A program made the position numbers and the translations under genes. Shown here piece by piece: positions 48,060 through 61,025 of a DNA stretch of 64,000 nucleotides. Under the pieces are notes generated by a model. That model was not told where the DNA came from. It worked only from the letters and a program-made list of their open reading frames with translations, and did no database searches. Where the stretch lies: NCBI RefSeq assembly GCF_002797495.1, contig NZ_PGEZ01000002.1, positions 806,001-870,000 of the forward strand. Reading direction: 5' to 3'. Positions within the stretch are counted from its first letter, which is position 1. Every line of letters starts with the position of its first letter. The DNA is from Mumia flava. Its GTDB lineage: Bacteria > Actinomycetota > Actinomycetes > Propionibacteriales > Nocardioidaceae.

Positions 48060-49169
48060 TCAGCGGATCACCTCGACGGTCGCGCGCTGCGTGAAGTAGC
48101 CGCTGCCCCCGTCGTACGGGTCGGCGCCGAGTGCGTACCCGGCGAAGTCGCCGGCCTGTCCGCGCTGCGCGGACGCGAGGAAGGCGACGCCGGCGTCGTC
48201 GGTGAGACCCGCGCCCTCCAGCGTCTGCCCGACGAGCTCGTTGGCGCGCTGCTTCGTCGGCCGCGCGCCGTACTCGGGCGACGCCGACACCGTCCACGAC
48301 GACCAGGAGTCCCCGACGTATCCGCTGGCCTGCAGCCGCAGACCGTCGGTGGTCTTCTCGCAGGTCGTGGTGTCGGCGGGGTCCTCGCAGGTGAACCCGG
48401 CCCGACGCAGGCTCGCGACCACCTCCGCGACCTGCGGGAGATCGGGTCCGGTGAGGCGCTCGCCCGTCGACGTGGAGATCGTGAGGTAGCCGCCGCTCCC
48501 GTAGGCGTACACGCCCTCGAGCTGCTCGCCACCGCCGAGCGCCGCTTCGAGTCCGTCACGGTCGCCGTCGAGCAGGTGGACGGCGACCGCGTCGACCACC
48601 TGCTCGCGCACCTCGGGCAGCTCCTCGGCTCCGTCGGCCCGGAATGCGACCGAGACGACCGACTCGTCGTCGTACCCGAAGGTCAGGGTCGCCCGGTCGG
48701 GGATGTCACCGGCCTTCACGTAGTAGAAGCACCGCGAGACCGAGCCCGGGACCGAGTCGTAGCAGGTCCAGTCCGGACCGGTCTCCGTCAGCGTCTGCTG
48801 GACCGCGTCCATCCCTTCGACGCTCATCGACGTCCCGGACGCCTCCTGGACCTCCGTCGTCGACGAGCTGAGGGTGAGGAGCGCCACCGAGACCAGCAGG
48901 ACGACGAGGATCGCTGCGACCACCGCGGCCAGAGCGATGATCAACGCGATCCTGCCGCCGCTGAGCTTCCTCGCCGGCTGCGGGTGCGGCGGCCCGTACG
49001 GATTCTGGGCGTACGGGTGGGGCTGCTGCGGGTGCCCGTACGCCGGACCGTACGGCTGGTGACCCGGCTGGCCGTACCCGCCAGGCTGCTGGCCGTACGG
49101 CGTGGTCCACTCCGGATGCGGCTCCTGCCCGTGCGGCGGCTGGCCCTGCGGGTGGTGCGGATCCGACAT
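48060..49169 (-). CDS. Membrane protein with Gly/Pro/Gln/Tyr-rich N-terminus
   Basis: This 369-residue protein has an ATG with GGAGGAAC upstream. The N-terminal 65 residues are low-complexity (repeated PYG, GQP, HP), typical of actinobacterial proteins with a cytoplasmic disordered tail. One membrane segment (about 74-98) follows. The rest is an extracellular domain of about 265 residues with four cysteines that may pair (WTCYDS, RCFYY, FTCEDP, TCEKTT). Function is unknown. It converges on the secreted Ig-like protein gene. Confidence 0.78.
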   Translation of the reverse strand: MSDPHHPQGQPPHGQEPHPEWTTPYGQQPGGYGQPGHQPYGPAYGHPQQPHPYAQNPYGPPHPQPARKLSGGRIALIIALAAVVAAILVVLLVSVALLTLSSSTTEVQEASGTSMSVEGMDAVQQTLTETGPDWTCYDSVPGSVSRCFYYVKAGDIPDRATLTFGYDDESVVSVAFRADGAEELPEVREQVVDAVAVHLLDGDRDGLEAALGGGEQLEGVYAYGSGGYLTISTSTGERLTGPDLPQVAEVVASLRRAGFTCEDPADTTTCEKTTDGLRLQASGYVGDSWSSWTVSASPEYGARPTKQRANELVGQTLEGAGLTDDAGVAFLASAQRGQAGDFAGYALGADPYDGGSGYFTQRATVEVIR

Positions 49170-49229
49170 CGTTCCTCCGGTGCGTCGACGGCTCGGACAT
49201 TCTGTCGGAGCCCGCCGCACCCCAGCGCC

Positions 49230-52081
<2,852 letters not shown>

Positions 52082-52101
<20 letters not shown>

Positions 52102-54529
52102 TCCACTTCGAGCGGTACGGCCGCTGGTAGCCGGCCGGGTCGACCTTCACCCGGATCCGCTTCTTGCCCTGCCAGGAGACCGGGATCCGAATCTTGCGGT
52201 GCCCGTCGTGCCGCGCCCGCAGCCGCTTCGACTTCAGCACCCGACCGGACTTCGTCACCACCTGGATGCGACCACGCACCGCGTCGTGCCCGGCCGCCTT
52301 GACGCGCATCCGCAGCACGAGCCGGTCGGAGCGGCTGATCGTCCGGTCGTCGAGCCTGCGCCGCACCTGGAGCACGGCCGGCTTGACCGCGAACGTGCGG
52401 GTCACGGGCGTGGCCCACCGCAGGCTCGCCGACCCGTGGTACTGGACGGTCACGGTCCGTCGGCGGACGTCGTTGCGGGTGAGCCACACGGTCGCGACGC
52501 CGTCGCGCATGCTCCCCCGTCCGACGACGCGACCGCGATCGCGCACCACCACCGGGCCGTCCGGTCGCTGGTGCTCGGCCGACGCGGTCACCCTCAGCAC
52601 GGGCCGCGCCTTCCATCGCGGCACCCGGACGTGTGCGACCGACGTGATCCGGCTCGGCGCCTTCGCGACCGTCAACGTGCCCGGTGTCGCATCCTTCGAG
52701 CCCGCGATCGACGGGTGCCCGTCGTAGCGTGCGACGAGTCGGTGGGTCCCGCCTGCGAGCTCGCGGCTCAGTCGCACCGTCGCCGTCGCTCGTTTGGTCG
52801 ACGGGACTCGCGTGAGCGTCGCCCGACCGACCCGCGTGCCTCCCGACCAGACCGAGGCGGTGCCGCGCGGGTAGACGTCGTCGCCCGCGACGACGACGGA
52901 GGCGCGGACGAGGTCGCCCGAGGTGATCGCGGTCTTGTCGTACGTCGCCGTGGTGGTCGTCGGTGCCTTGCGGACCGTGATGCCGAACGAGGTGGAGCGG
53001 GCCCACGCGACCAGGCCGTTGCCGCTGTACAGCACCCGCAGCGGTCGGGTCCCGGCCGGCAGCAGCTTCAGCAGCTTGACCCGCGCCTTCCCGCTCGACA
53101 GCGACACGGGGCCGCCCACGATCGTGTCGGAGTCGACATCGAGGATCTCGACCGTGCCGGTCGGCACCGTGCCCGGCGCGGTCACGGTGACGTCCACGTC
53201 GACGCGGTTCCCGCCGACCTGGTAGTTCTTCGGCGACGCGGCGGCGCGGATCGTCGGCTTCAGGCCGTTGTTCGCCATCCTGGAGCGGACGCGCGAGCGG
53301 ATCCCGGGCAGCCGCTTGTAGAGCGTGGAGCCCGGGCAGGCCGTCTGACCGACGTCACGGTGGCCCACGACCTTGGGCTTCGAGACCCGCTTCCCGGTGT
53401 TCGTCGTATAGGTCCAGGTGCCGTTCGGGTTGACCCGGTTGAGCGAGAACTTCCAGGCGATCACGCGCGACACCGTGCGTGCGACCGCCTTCGAGGCCTT
53501 CATCGGGCCGAAGTCGCCGATCACCGAGATCCCGAACGTCGTCGAGTTGTTGTTCAAGGCGTGGGCGCCCACGACGTTGCGGCTCAGGCCGCCCCAACGG
53601 CCCTCCCAGGCGCGGCCCCACTTGTCGACCAGCACGTTGTAGCCGATGTCGCGCCAGCCGCGCACCTTCACGTGGTAGCTGTAGAACGACCGGATGAGGG
53701 CGGGGACCTCGTCCTTGCTGTACGAGGTCGGGCCCGCGGTGTGGTGCACGACCGCACCGCGCACCGACCCGTAGTCCGGACTGGACTTCTCGCGGATCCG
53801 CTCGTTCGCGCCCCAGGCGGCGCGGCTGCGGATCGTCGGCATGGGGACCCCGCCGGCGGCTGCCATCGGCTCGAGGTCCGTTCCGTCGACCTCGGGTTCG
53901 GGCGCCGGAGCCCGCTGCTCCTCGCCCGTGTCGCCGTCGTCACCGGTGGAGGTGCCGTCACCGAGCCCGACGACGTCGACCTGCACGTCCTCGGGGATCT
54001 GCCCGTCGGAGGTCGCGAGCACGACCTGGACCGCGTCGGAGTCGTCGACGAGCAGCGGGTCCGTGCCGGCCCGGGCGTTGCGGGCCTCCTCGGAGCCCGG
54101 ATCGGGCCCGTCGACGGACTCGTGCAGCTGGTACCAGGCGGTCCAGCCGTCGTCGCCGCGGGTCCGGACGTACGCGACGACCTCGCCGCCGCTCGTACCC
54201 TGCTCCCACGTCACCCCGGCGAGACGGAAGTCCTCGGTCGGCACGACCGGGCTGTCGACGACCTTCTCCAGGTCGTGACCGTCGTCCTCGGGCGTGCTCC
54301 CGTCCGCCGCGACCGCATCCTCGAGACGCGGATCGTCCGCGACGTCGCCGCCGGAGGAGCCTCCGGTCGCGTACGCCGCCAGGGCGTACGCGTGCGGCTC
54401 GGGGACCTCACCGACCGGGGGTGTCGCCGGACCGGCCACCTGCGTCCAGGTCATCACCGGCACGGTGAGCAGGCCGGCCACCACCGTGGGCGCGACCACC
54501 AGGGCCGAGGCCCTCCGCTTCGACGTCAT
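52082..54529 (-). CDS. PGRP/amidase_2-type N-acetylmuramoyl-L-alanine amidase with Ig-like repeats
   Basis: This 815-residue secreted protein starts at ATG 54529, which gives a signal peptide (SALVVAPTVVAGLLTVPVMTW) and has GGGGGA upstream. A variable N-terminal part (about 35-225) precedes the zinc amidase/PGRP domain (about 232-410) with SRAAWGANERI, HHT (His262-His263), GYNVLVDKWGRAWEGRWGG, and GHRDVGQTACPG (His390, Cys398). Three or more Ig-like domains follow (about 415-815). It would cleave peptidoglycan stem peptides. The Ig-like part is related in style to the C-terminus of the protein at 46985. Confidence 0.93.
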
Positions 54530-54655
54530 GGCCGTCCCCCTCTTCCACATGGCACACGCCCGTTGGACGCGTGTCCGATTCGGCACATGTCCGATTTCGA
54601 CCGCAACGATCCAGAACTCTACGTGAGATGACCGGTCGCGCGAGTCGATCTCGGA

Positions 54656-55606
54656 TCATCCGCGCGCCGTGGCGGCAAGCCGCTCCAGCGCACGTCGTGC
54701 CTGGTCAGGGGCGTGACCGGCGAGACCGCAGGGTGGAGTGACCACCGTCGCCGCCTCGAAGGGCGCCTCGGAGGCGCCCAGCACCTCGGCGAACCGCTCC
54801 AGGCGGCGCCGCTGCTCCCCGACCGACGCGTGCCCCAGCCCCGGCCACAGCGCGACCCCCGACTCGTACGCCGCGGCGAGCGCGTCGACCTCGTCAGGCT
54901 CCACCAGGTCGAGGTCGAACGACAGCGCGTCGAAGCCGATCGGGACCAGCAGGTCGGTGGGCAGCCGCGCGGCGCAGGAGTGCAGCGCGGTGGCGTCGGC
55001 GACGCCGTCCAACGCCTCGACGACCCGCCGCAGAGCCGCGTCCGCCTCCGCCGGCTCCACCCGTCGGTAGCGGTCGAGCCCGCTCACGGTGGGCACCTGG
55101 GCGTCGAGGACGGCCCGCAGCGCCGGCTCGTCGACCTGGACCGTCAGCCGGGCACCCGGGACCCGTCGCCGGACGTCGGCCGCATGGGTCGCGACGCCGG
55201 AGGCCAGCGACTCAGCGAGCTCGCGGCGGGCGCCGTGGTCGGCGAGCACCTTGCCGCCCCGCGGCCGCTCGAGGGTCGCGGCGAGCGTCCACGGGCCGGG
55301 GACCTGGATCTTGAGGTCGCCCTCGGCGCCGACGAGCTGTTCCTCGAGCACGTCGAGGTCCTGGCCGAGCAGCGAGCGAGCCCGTCGCTGGTCTCGACCG
55401 GACCGGTCGAGGAGCCTCCACCCGGTCGGCTGGAGGTCGGCGCCGAGCCCGTCGAGCAGCGCGGTGCCGCGTCCGATCATGTCGGCCCCGTCGCCCCGGT
55501 CCGGCAGCTCGGGCAGGAACACCAGGTCGCCGACGAGGTCGCGGACGGCCTTGATCGTCTCGGCGACGTCGGTCCCCGGCATCGACCCCACTCCGGTCGC
55601 ACGCAC
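54656..55606 (-). CDS. MetE C-terminal-like methionine synthase family protein
   Basis: This 316-residue protein has only the catalytic-domain half of cobalamin-independent methionine synthase: GVGSMPGTDVAETI, IQVPGPWTLAATLE, LTVQVDEPALRAVL and HSCAARLP near the zinc site. Complete MetE is more than twice as long. Short actinobacterial homologues commonly follow mnmA, so the length is not a truncation artefact. The GTG is four bases after the mnmA stop. The true methyl donor is unknown. Confidence 0.85.
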   Translation of the reverse strand: MRATGVGSMPGTDVAETIKAVRDLVGDLVFLPELPDRGDGADMIGRGTALLDGLGADLQPTGWRLLDRSGRDQRRARSLLGQDLDVLEEQLVGAEGDLKIQVPGPWTLAATLERPRGGKVLADHGARRELAESLASGVATHAADVRRRVPGARLTVQVDEPALRAVLDAQVPTVSGLDRYRRVEPAEADAALRRVVEALDGVADATALHSCAARLPTDLLVPIGFDALSFDLDLVEPDEVDALAAAYESGVALWPGLGHASVGEQRRRLERFAEVLGASEAPFEAATVVTPPCGLAGHAPDQARRALERLAATARG

Positions 55607-55610
55607 CGCC

Positions 55611-56696
55611 TCAGCCCACCGTCGCGCGCCGGGTCGCGGCGATCGTCGCGGACCCGACCACGCGCGTGCCGTCGTACACGACCGCTGCCTGACCGGGCGC
55701 GATCCCGTACGCCGGCTCGTCCAGCGTGATCCGCATCCCGTCCGCCTCCGGCTCCACCGTGGCTCCGTACTCCTCGCCGTGCGCCCGCAGCTGCACGGTC
55801 GCCCGCAGCGCCGCGGTCGGAGCGGGGCCGCACCAGCGCGGGCGGATCGCGTCGATCCCGGTGATCGCGAGCCGCTCGTGCGGCCCCACCGTGACCGTGC
55901 CGGAGACCGGCTCGATGTCGAGCACGAACCGTGGGCGGCCGTCGGCCGCCGGGCGACCCAGACGCAGGCCGCGACGCTGCCCGATGGTGTACGCGAACGC
56001 GCCGTCGTGCTCACGGAGGACCTCGCCCGACTCGTCGACGATCACGCCCGGCTTCGTCCCGAGCTTGTCGTGCAGCCAGCCGGGGGTGTCACCGTCGGCG
56101 ACGAAGCAGATGTCGTGGCTGTCCGGCTTCTGCGCCACGAACAGGCCCCGGCGCTCGGCCTCGGCGCGGACCTCGGGCTTCGTGTCGGTCCCGAGCGGGA
56201 ACAGCGAGTGGGCGATCTGCTCCGCGGTCAGCACCCCGAGCACGTACGACTGGTCCTTGGCGTGGTCGACCGCGCGGTGCATCTCCGTGCCGTCCGGACC
56301 CGCGACGACGCGGGCGTAGTGGCCGGTGACGACCCCGTCGTACCCGAGGGCGAGGGCCCGGTCGAGCACGGCGGCGAACTTGATCTTCTCGTTGCAGCGC
56401 AGGCACGGGTTCGGGGTGCGGCCCGCGGTGTACTCCGCCACGAAGTCCTCCACGACCTCGTCGTGGAACTCGTCGCTCATGTCCCAGACGTAGAACGGGA
56501 TGCCGATCACGTCCGCGGCGCGGCGCGCATCGTTGCTGTCCTCGATCGAGCAGCAGCCCCGGGCGCCCGAGCGGTACGAGCGGGGATTGCGCGACAGCGC
56601 GAGGTGCACGCCGGTCACGTCGTGGCCCGCGTCCTTGGCACGTGCGGCGGCGACGGCGGAGTCGACCCCGCCGGACATCGCGGCGATCACCCGCAT
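55611..56696 (-). CDS. mnmA: tRNA 2-thiouridine(34) synthase MnmA
   Basis: This 361-residue enzyme shows the PP-loop [12 protein letters not shown], the first catalytic cysteine in [28 protein letters not shown], the second cysteine in SHDICFV and YTIGQRRGL. It thiolates U34 of Lys, Glu and Gln tRNAs with sulfur from a cysteine desulfurase, here encoded just upstream. The ATG overlaps the desulfurase stop (ATGA). Confidence 0.97.
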   Translation of the reverse strand: MRVIAAMSGGVDSAVAAARAKDAGHDVTGVHLALSRNPRSYRSGARGCCSIEDSNDARRAADVIGIPFYVWDMSDEFHDEVVEDFVAEYTAGRTPNPCLRCNEKIKFAAVLDRALALGYDGVVTGHYARVVAGPDGTEMHRAVDHAKDQSYVLGVLTAEQIAHSLFPLGTDTKPEVRAEAERRGLFVAQKPDSHDICFVADGDTPGWLHDKLGTKPGVIVDESGEVLREHDGAFAYTIGQRRGLRLGRPAADGRPRFVLDIEPVSGTVTVGPHERLAITGIDAIRPRWCGPAPTAALRATVQLRAHGEEYGATVEPEADGMRITLDEPAYGIAPGQAAVVYDGTRVVGSATIAATRRATVG

Positions 56697-57895
56697 CAGC
56701 GCCGACCTCCGAGCCGGCCGGCCGCGAGCGCACGCTCGTGCACGGCCGGCAGGACCTCGAGCAGCCGGTCCACGTCCGCCTCCGTGGTGGTGTGGCCCAG
56801 GCTGAAGCGCAGCGAGCCGCGCGCCGCCAGCTCGTCCATCCCCATCGCGAGGAGGACGTGGCTGGCCTGCGGCACACCAGCGGAGCACGCCGAGCCGGTC
56901 GAGCACTCCACGCCGTGCGCGTCGAGCAGCATGAGCAGCGAGTCGCCCTCGCAGCCGGGGAACGTCACGTGCGCGATGCTCGGCAGCCGGTGGTCCGGCC
57001 CGATCTCGGGGGCGCCGTTGACGACAGCGGCCGGGACGGCGGCCGCGAGCCCGTCGACCAGACGACGCCGCAGGGCCTCCAGCCGGACCGCCTCCGCCTC
57101 CGCCCGCCCGACGGCGACGTCGACCGCGGCAGCGAACGAGGCCGCGGCAGCGGCGTTCGGCGTACCCGACCGCACGTCGCGCTCCTGGCCACCGCCGTGC
57201 GCGAGCGGGACCAGGTCCACCTCGCGGCGTACGACCAGCGCGCCGACCCCGACGGGCCCGCCGAGCTTGTGCGCGGAGATCGTCATCGCGTCCAGGCCGG
57301 ACCCGGCGAAGTCCACCGGCACGTGCCCGAGCGCCTGCACGGCGTCGCTGTGCACCGGGATCCCGTGCCGGTGCGCCACCGCGACCACGTCGGCGATCGG
57401 CTGGACCGTGCCGACCTCGTTGTTGGCCCACATGCAGCTCACGAGCGCGACGGACGCAGGATCGCGCTCGACCGCCCGCTCGTAGGCGTCCAGGTCCAGG
57501 CGGCAGGTCGCGTCCACGTCCACGAGCTCGACCTGCGACCCCTGCTTCGCCATCCAGGTCAGCGGATCCAGGAGCGCGTGGTGCTCGACCGCGGAGGCGA
57601 TCAGCCTCGTACGCGCCGGGTCGGCGTTGCGCCGTGCCCAGGCCAGGCCCTTCAGCGCGAGGTTGTCGGCCTCGGTGCCGCCGCCCAGAAGCACGACCTC
57701 ACCGGGGCGCGCGCCGATCCGCTCCGCGATCAGCTCGCGGGACTCCTCGACGACCCGGCGGGCGGCCCGGCCGGAGCCGTGCAGCGACGACGGGTTGCCG
57801 ATCGCCGCCAGGTGCTCCGTCATCGCGGCGATCGCCTCGTCGACCATCGGCGTGGTCGCCGCATGGTCGAGGTAGGTGGTGGTCGCTGCAGTCAT
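56696..57895 (-). CDS. Cysteine desulfurase, IscS/NifS-type
   Basis: This 399-residue PLP enzyme shows [31 protein letters not shown], the PLP lysine in [13 protein letters not shown], and the persulfide cysteine in the [13 protein letters not shown] loop. It releases sulfur from cysteine for tRNA thiolation, given the coupled mnmA gene. ATG 57895 gives the standard family N-terminus. An upstream in-frame extension looks unlike any family member. Confidence 0.96.
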   Translation of the reverse strand: MTAATTTYLDHAATTPMVDEAIAAMTEHLAAIGNPSSLHGSGRAARRVVEESRELIAERIGARPGEVVLLGGGTEADNLALKGLAWARRNADPARTRLIASAVEHHALLDPLTWMAKQGSQVELVDVDATCRLDLDAYERAVERDPASVALVSCMWANNEVGTVQPIADVVAVAHRHGIPVHSDAVQALGHVPVDFAGSGLDAMTISAHKLGGPVGVGALVVRREVDLVPLAHGGGQERDVRSGTPNAAAAASFAAAVDVAVGRAEAEAVRLEALRRRLVDGLAAAVPAAVVNGAPEIGPDHRLPSIAHVTFPGCEGDSLLMLLDAHGVECSTGSACSAGVPQASHVLLAMGMDELAARGSLRFSLGHTTTEADVDRLLEVLPAVHERALAAGRLGGRR

Positions 57896-57957
57896 CGCGT
57901 CCCCAGCGTAGTCGTCGTCCCCGTGCGGAGCCGGGGGGCAGCCGCCAGGGTGGAAGG

Positions 57958-58473
57958 ATGAAGCGCCTCGCGACCGGACGTCTGCGGCGGCACGAGGACC
58001 ACCACGACCTCGTGTACAGCCGGATCGTCCCTGCTGCCACCGACCGGACCTGGGCGGCACTGACCGATCCCGACGAGACGGCTCGGTGGTACGGACGGTG
58101 GCGCGGCGACGGCCGACCCGGCGGTTCGGTGAGCATCACCATGGCCCACGGCGCCGAGCAGCCGGCCCGGATCACGGCGAGCAGCCCCGAGCTGCACCTC
58201 GGTCTGGCCCTGGTCGCGACCGACGACGAGCACGCCGAGCCGTTCGGCACCACCGTCGACGTCTACCTGCGTGAGCGCGACGACGGAGGCACGGACGTCC
58301 AGCTCGTCCACCACCGCGCCGAGGTCGACTGGCTCGCCACGCTCGGCCCGGGTTGGGACTACTACCTCGACCTCCTCGTCGCCCACGTCGCCGGCGACGA
58401 GCTCGCCACGTGGGACGCCTACTACCCTTCGATGCGGGCCTACTACGAGACCCTCGCCGACCTGGAGGAGTGA
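57958..58473 (+). CDS. SRPBCC (AHSA1-like) protein
   Basis: This 171-residue START-like protein shows DLVYSRIVPAATDRTWAALTDPDETARWYGRWRGDGRPGG and LVHHRAEVDWLATLGPGWDYYLD, typical of activator-of-Hsp90-like SRPBCC proteins. Such proteins bind hydrophobic ligands; no ligand is evident. The next gene starts two bases after its stop, so the pair is an operon. Confidence 0.85.
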   Translation: MKRLATGRLRRHEDHHDLVYSRIVPAATDRTWAALTDPDETARWYGRWRGDGRPGGSVSITMAHGAEQPARITASSPELHLGLALVATDDEHAEPFGTTVDVYLRERDDGGTDVQLVHHRAEVDWLATLGPGWDYYLDLLVAHVAGDELATWDAYYPSMRAYYETLADLEE

Positions 58474-58475
58474 GC

Positions 58476-59312
58476 ATGAGCACGTTCGACATCGCCGGAG
58501 TCGGGACGGTCGACCGGCTCGGATTCGGTGCGATGCGCATCACCGGTCCGGGGATCTGGGGTGAGCCTGCCGACCGCGAGACCGCGCGGGCCGTCGTACG
58601 CCGTGCCGTGGAGCTCGGCGTCACCCTGATCGACACCGCCGACTCGTACGGCCCGTACGTCAGCGAGGAGATCATCGCCGAGGCGATCGCCCCGTACGAC
58701 GACGACGTCGTCGTCGCGACGAAGGCCGGCCTCGTGCGGACCGGACCGGACCGGTGGCACCAGGTCGCACGGCGCGAGTACCTCGTCCAGCAGGCCCACC
58801 TCAGCCTGCGCCGGCTCCAGACCGACGTGATCGACCTCTTCCAGCTGCACCGGATCGACTCCCGGACGCCCCGGGAGGAGCAGTTCGAGACGCTCGCCGA
58901 GCTGCGCCAGGAGGGTGTCGTGAAGGCGATCGGCCTCTCGGAGGTGAGCGTGGCCGACATCGAGGAGGCGAGCCGCTACGTCCCGGTCGCGACCGTCCAG
59001 AACCGCTACAACCTGACCGACCGCCGCTCCGCCGACGTGCTCGCCTACTGCACCGAGAACGGCATCGGCTTCATGCCGTGGGCCCCCGTCGCCGCCGGCG
59101 AGCACGCGGCGACCTCCGGTCCGCTCGCCCGCGCCGCGGTGGAGCACGACGCGACGCCGTCGCAGGTCGCGCTCGCGTGGCTGCTCCAGGCGTCGCCGGT
59201 GATGCTGCCGATCCCGGGAACGGGCTCGATCGCGCACCTCGAGGAGAACCTCGCCGCGAACGACCTCAAGCTGACACCGGAGACGGTCGAGGAGCTCGAC
59301 GCACTGGGCTGA
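58476..59312 (+). CDS. Aldo/keto reductase
   Basis: This 278-residue protein has an ATG with GGAGGAG upstream inside the preceding gene. It shows LGFGAMRITGPGIWG, DTADSYGPY (Asp and Tyr), ATKAG (Lys) and LFQLHRID (His), with GLSEVS, QNRYN and IPGTGS in the later barrel. It belongs to the AKR families that reduce aldehydes or ketones with NADPH. Substrate unknown. Confidence 0.93.
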   Translation: MSTFDIAGVGTVDRLGFGAMRITGPGIWGEPADRETARAVVRRAVELGVTLIDTADSYGPYVSEEIIAEAIAPYDDDVVVATKAGLVRTGPDRWHQVARREYLVQQAHLSLRRLQTDVIDLFQLHRIDSRTPREEQFETLAELRQEGVVKAIGLSEVSVADIEEASRYVPVATVQNRYNLTDRRSADVLAYCTENGIGFMPWAPVAAGEHAATSGPLARAAVEHDATPSQVALAWLLQASPVMLPIPGTGSIAHLEENLAANDLKLTPETVEELDALG

Positions 59313-59334
59313 GCACCCTCACGCTGCGGGTTTC

Positions 59335-59348
59335 CGTTGCCGGCAACG
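59335..59348 (+). promoter_or_regulatory. Perfect palindrome, copy 1
   Basis: CGTTGCCGGCAACG is a perfect 14-base palindrome. A second copy lies 72 bases on (centre to centre), both between the reductase gene and the luciferase-like gene. This looks like a dimeric regulator operator pair. Confidence 0.6.
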
Positions 59349-59406
59349 CAACCTGGATCCGAGCACCGAAGACTCGCGCACGTTATCCGTGCCACGAACC
59401 ACCTTT

Positions 59407-59420
59407 CGTTGCCGGCAACG
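59407..59420 (+). promoter_or_regulatory. Perfect palindrome, copy 2
   Basis: CGTTGCCGGCAACG again, with symmetry extending outward as TTTCGTTGCCGGCAACGGAA with one mismatch. It ends 23 bases before the ATG at 59444. TTATCC at 59379-59384, between the two copies, could be a -10. Confidence 0.6.
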
Positions 59421-59443
59421 GAAACGCGCGGCAGCCTGGCGGT

Positions 59444-60316
59444 ATGGACCTCGCCCTGCACCTGTCCCGGTTCGACATCGACGGCGGGCCGGCCGCGGTC
59501 CCGGCGATGCTCGGCGACCTCGGCCGCACCTGCGACGACGGCGGCATCACCACGCTGTCCGTGATGGACCACTACCTGCAGATGGAGTGGTTCCGCGGCG
59601 GCGCGACCGACCCGATGCTCGAGGCCTACACGACCCTCGGCTACCTCGCCGCGCGCACCCGGACCGTGCGGCTCCAGACGCTCGTCACCGGCGTGACGTA
59701 CCGCTCCCCCGGCCTGCTCGCGAAGATCGTCGCCACCCTCGACGTGCTCAGCGAGGGCCGGGCCGGGCTCGGGATCGGCGCGGCGTGGTACGAGCGCGAG
59801 CACCACGCGTACGGCGTGCCGTACGCGTCCGCCGGCGAACGGCTCGCGCGCCTCGAGGAGACGCTCCAGGTCGTCCGACAGGTGTGGTCCGACGACGACG
59901 GGCCGTACGAGGGGCAGCACTACCGGCTGGCCGAGACGATCTGCGCTCCGCGCCCGATCGGCACGATCCCCGTGATGGTCGGCGGTGGTGGCGAGAAGGT
60001 GACGCTGCGGCTCGTGGCGCGGTACGCGGACGCGTGCAACCTGTTCGCCGGGCCGGACAGCGGCGCCGACGTCGTCGCGCACAAGCTCGAGGCGCTGCGC
60101 GAGCACTGCGACCGCGTCGGGCGGTCGTACGACGCGATCCGTCGCACGATCCTGTGGAACGGGCCGGTCGCGCTCGACGGGTCGTTCGTCGAGGCGATGC
60201 GTCCGTTCGCGGACCTCGGGGTCGAGCAGGTGTTCGTGATGCCGTTGGAGGGCGACCCGGTCGCGTTCGCGCAGGGCGTCGCCGACGGAGTCGTCCCGGC
60301 GCTCACCCGACTGTGA
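59444..60316 (+). CDS. LLM-class (F420- or flavin-dependent) oxidoreductase
   Basis: This 290-residue luciferase-fold protein shows MDLALHLSRFDIDGGP, SVMDHYLQM, TLVTGVTYRSPGLLAKIVATLDVLSEGRAGLGIGAAW, and IPVMVGGGGEKVTLRLVARYADACN. Actinobacterial proteins of this type usually use F420; FMN is also possible. The substrate is unknown. The two palindromes upstream imply specific regulation, but no regulator gene is adjacent inside the window. Confidence 0.9.
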   Translation: MDLALHLSRFDIDGGPAAVPAMLGDLGRTCDDGGITTLSVMDHYLQMEWFRGGATDPMLEAYTTLGYLAARTRTVRLQTLVTGVTYRSPGLLAKIVATLDVLSEGRAGLGIGAAWYEREHHAYGVPYASAGERLARLEETLQVVRQVWSDDDGPYEGQHYRLAETICAPRPIGTIPVMVGGGGEKVTLRLVARYADACNLFAGPDSGADVVAHKLEALREHCDRVGRSYDAIRRTILWNGPVALDGSFVEAMRPFADLGVEQVFVMPLEGDPVAFAQGVADGVVPALTRL

Positions 60317-60410
60317 CGCTGCCCCGGGGCAGCGCTGTCGCCAGCCGGGCGCACGGGATGAGATCGCGTCTCAGGGCCACAGGGGTGCCCGCTCTGCCAC
60401 GGTGTCGCCC

Positions 60411-60998
60411 ATGCGACACCTGCGCCCGGCACCGGTGGCCCTCCTCACCCTGCTCCTGCTCCTCGGCACCGCCGCGTGCGGCTCGACCGACGAGCGGGCT
60501 GCACCCGCGGCCGACGCAGCGTCGACGCCGACCGGCGACCCCGACACCTCCGTGTCCGACGACACCGTGTCCGACGACACCGTGTCCGACGACACCGCCA
60601 CGACGATGGGCGCGGCCGGCATCGGGGTCGCCGACCTGCGCGCGTCCGCGACGTTCTACTCCGAGGCGCTGGGGATGAGCGAGCTCACGACGTTCGAGAT
60701 CCCGGGCTACATGGACGAGATCGTGCTCGGCTTCGACGACAGCACGCGGGGCGCGTCGGTCGTGCTCATGCACTACACCGACGGCAGGAAGCACGACTAC
60801 GCCGACAACCCGGTGAAGCTCGTCTTCTACGTCCCCGACCCCACCGCCACGGCCGCCGCGATCGAGCAGGCGGGCGGCTCGATCGTCCTCGAGCCCGCTC
60901 CGCAGGCGTCGCTCGGCGGTGCGGTCGTCGGACTCGCGAAGGACCTGGACGGCTACACGATCGAGCTGCTCGAGGCCGGGACCGGCCCCGTGGAGTAA
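60411..60998 (+). CDS. Lipoprotein with VOC (glyoxalase-like) domain
   Basis: This 195-residue protein has a lipoprotein signal peptide with lipobox LGTAAC (Cys23). A linker with three VSDDT repeats (about 48-62) leads to a single glyoxalase/bleomycin-resistance fold domain (about 68-190): GVADLRASATFYSEALGM, KLVFYVPDPTATAAAIEQAGG and LAKDLDGYTIELLE. VOC proteins are normally cytoplasmic, so a lipid-anchored one is unusual. It might bind a small molecule or metal at the cell surface. No ribosome binding site is obvious. Confidence 0.85.
   Translation: MRHLRPAPVALLTLLLLLGTAACGSTDERAAPAADAASTPTGDPDTSVSDDTVSDDTVSDDTATTMGAAGIGVADLRASATFYSEALGMSELTTFEIPGYMDEIVLGFDDSTRGASVVLMHYTDGRKHDYADNPVKLVFYVPDPTATAAAIEQAGGSIVLEPAPQASLGGAVVGLAKDLDGYTIELLEAGTGPVE
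60552..60596 (+). repeat. Three perfect 15-base tandem repeats in coding sequence
   Basis: GTGTCCGACGACACC occurs three times in a row and encodes VSDDT-VSDDT-VSDDT in the lipoprotein linker. Copy number could vary between strains by slippage. Confidence 0.9.
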
Positions 60999-61025
60999 GA
61001 CCGGGCCCGTCGCCCGCTCCCGGTC
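60999..61025. terminator. Candidate hairpin between convergent genes
   Basis: GACCGGG directly after the lipoprotein stop pairs with CCCGGTC at 61019-61025 over a 13-base loop. It overlaps the stop of the converging epimerase gene. No T-run. Confidence 0.35.

Noticed and set aside
54656-55606. Truncated metE pseudogene
   Set aside because: The short MetE-C-like form after mnmA is a normal actinobacterial arrangement; the frame is intact with conserved motifs.
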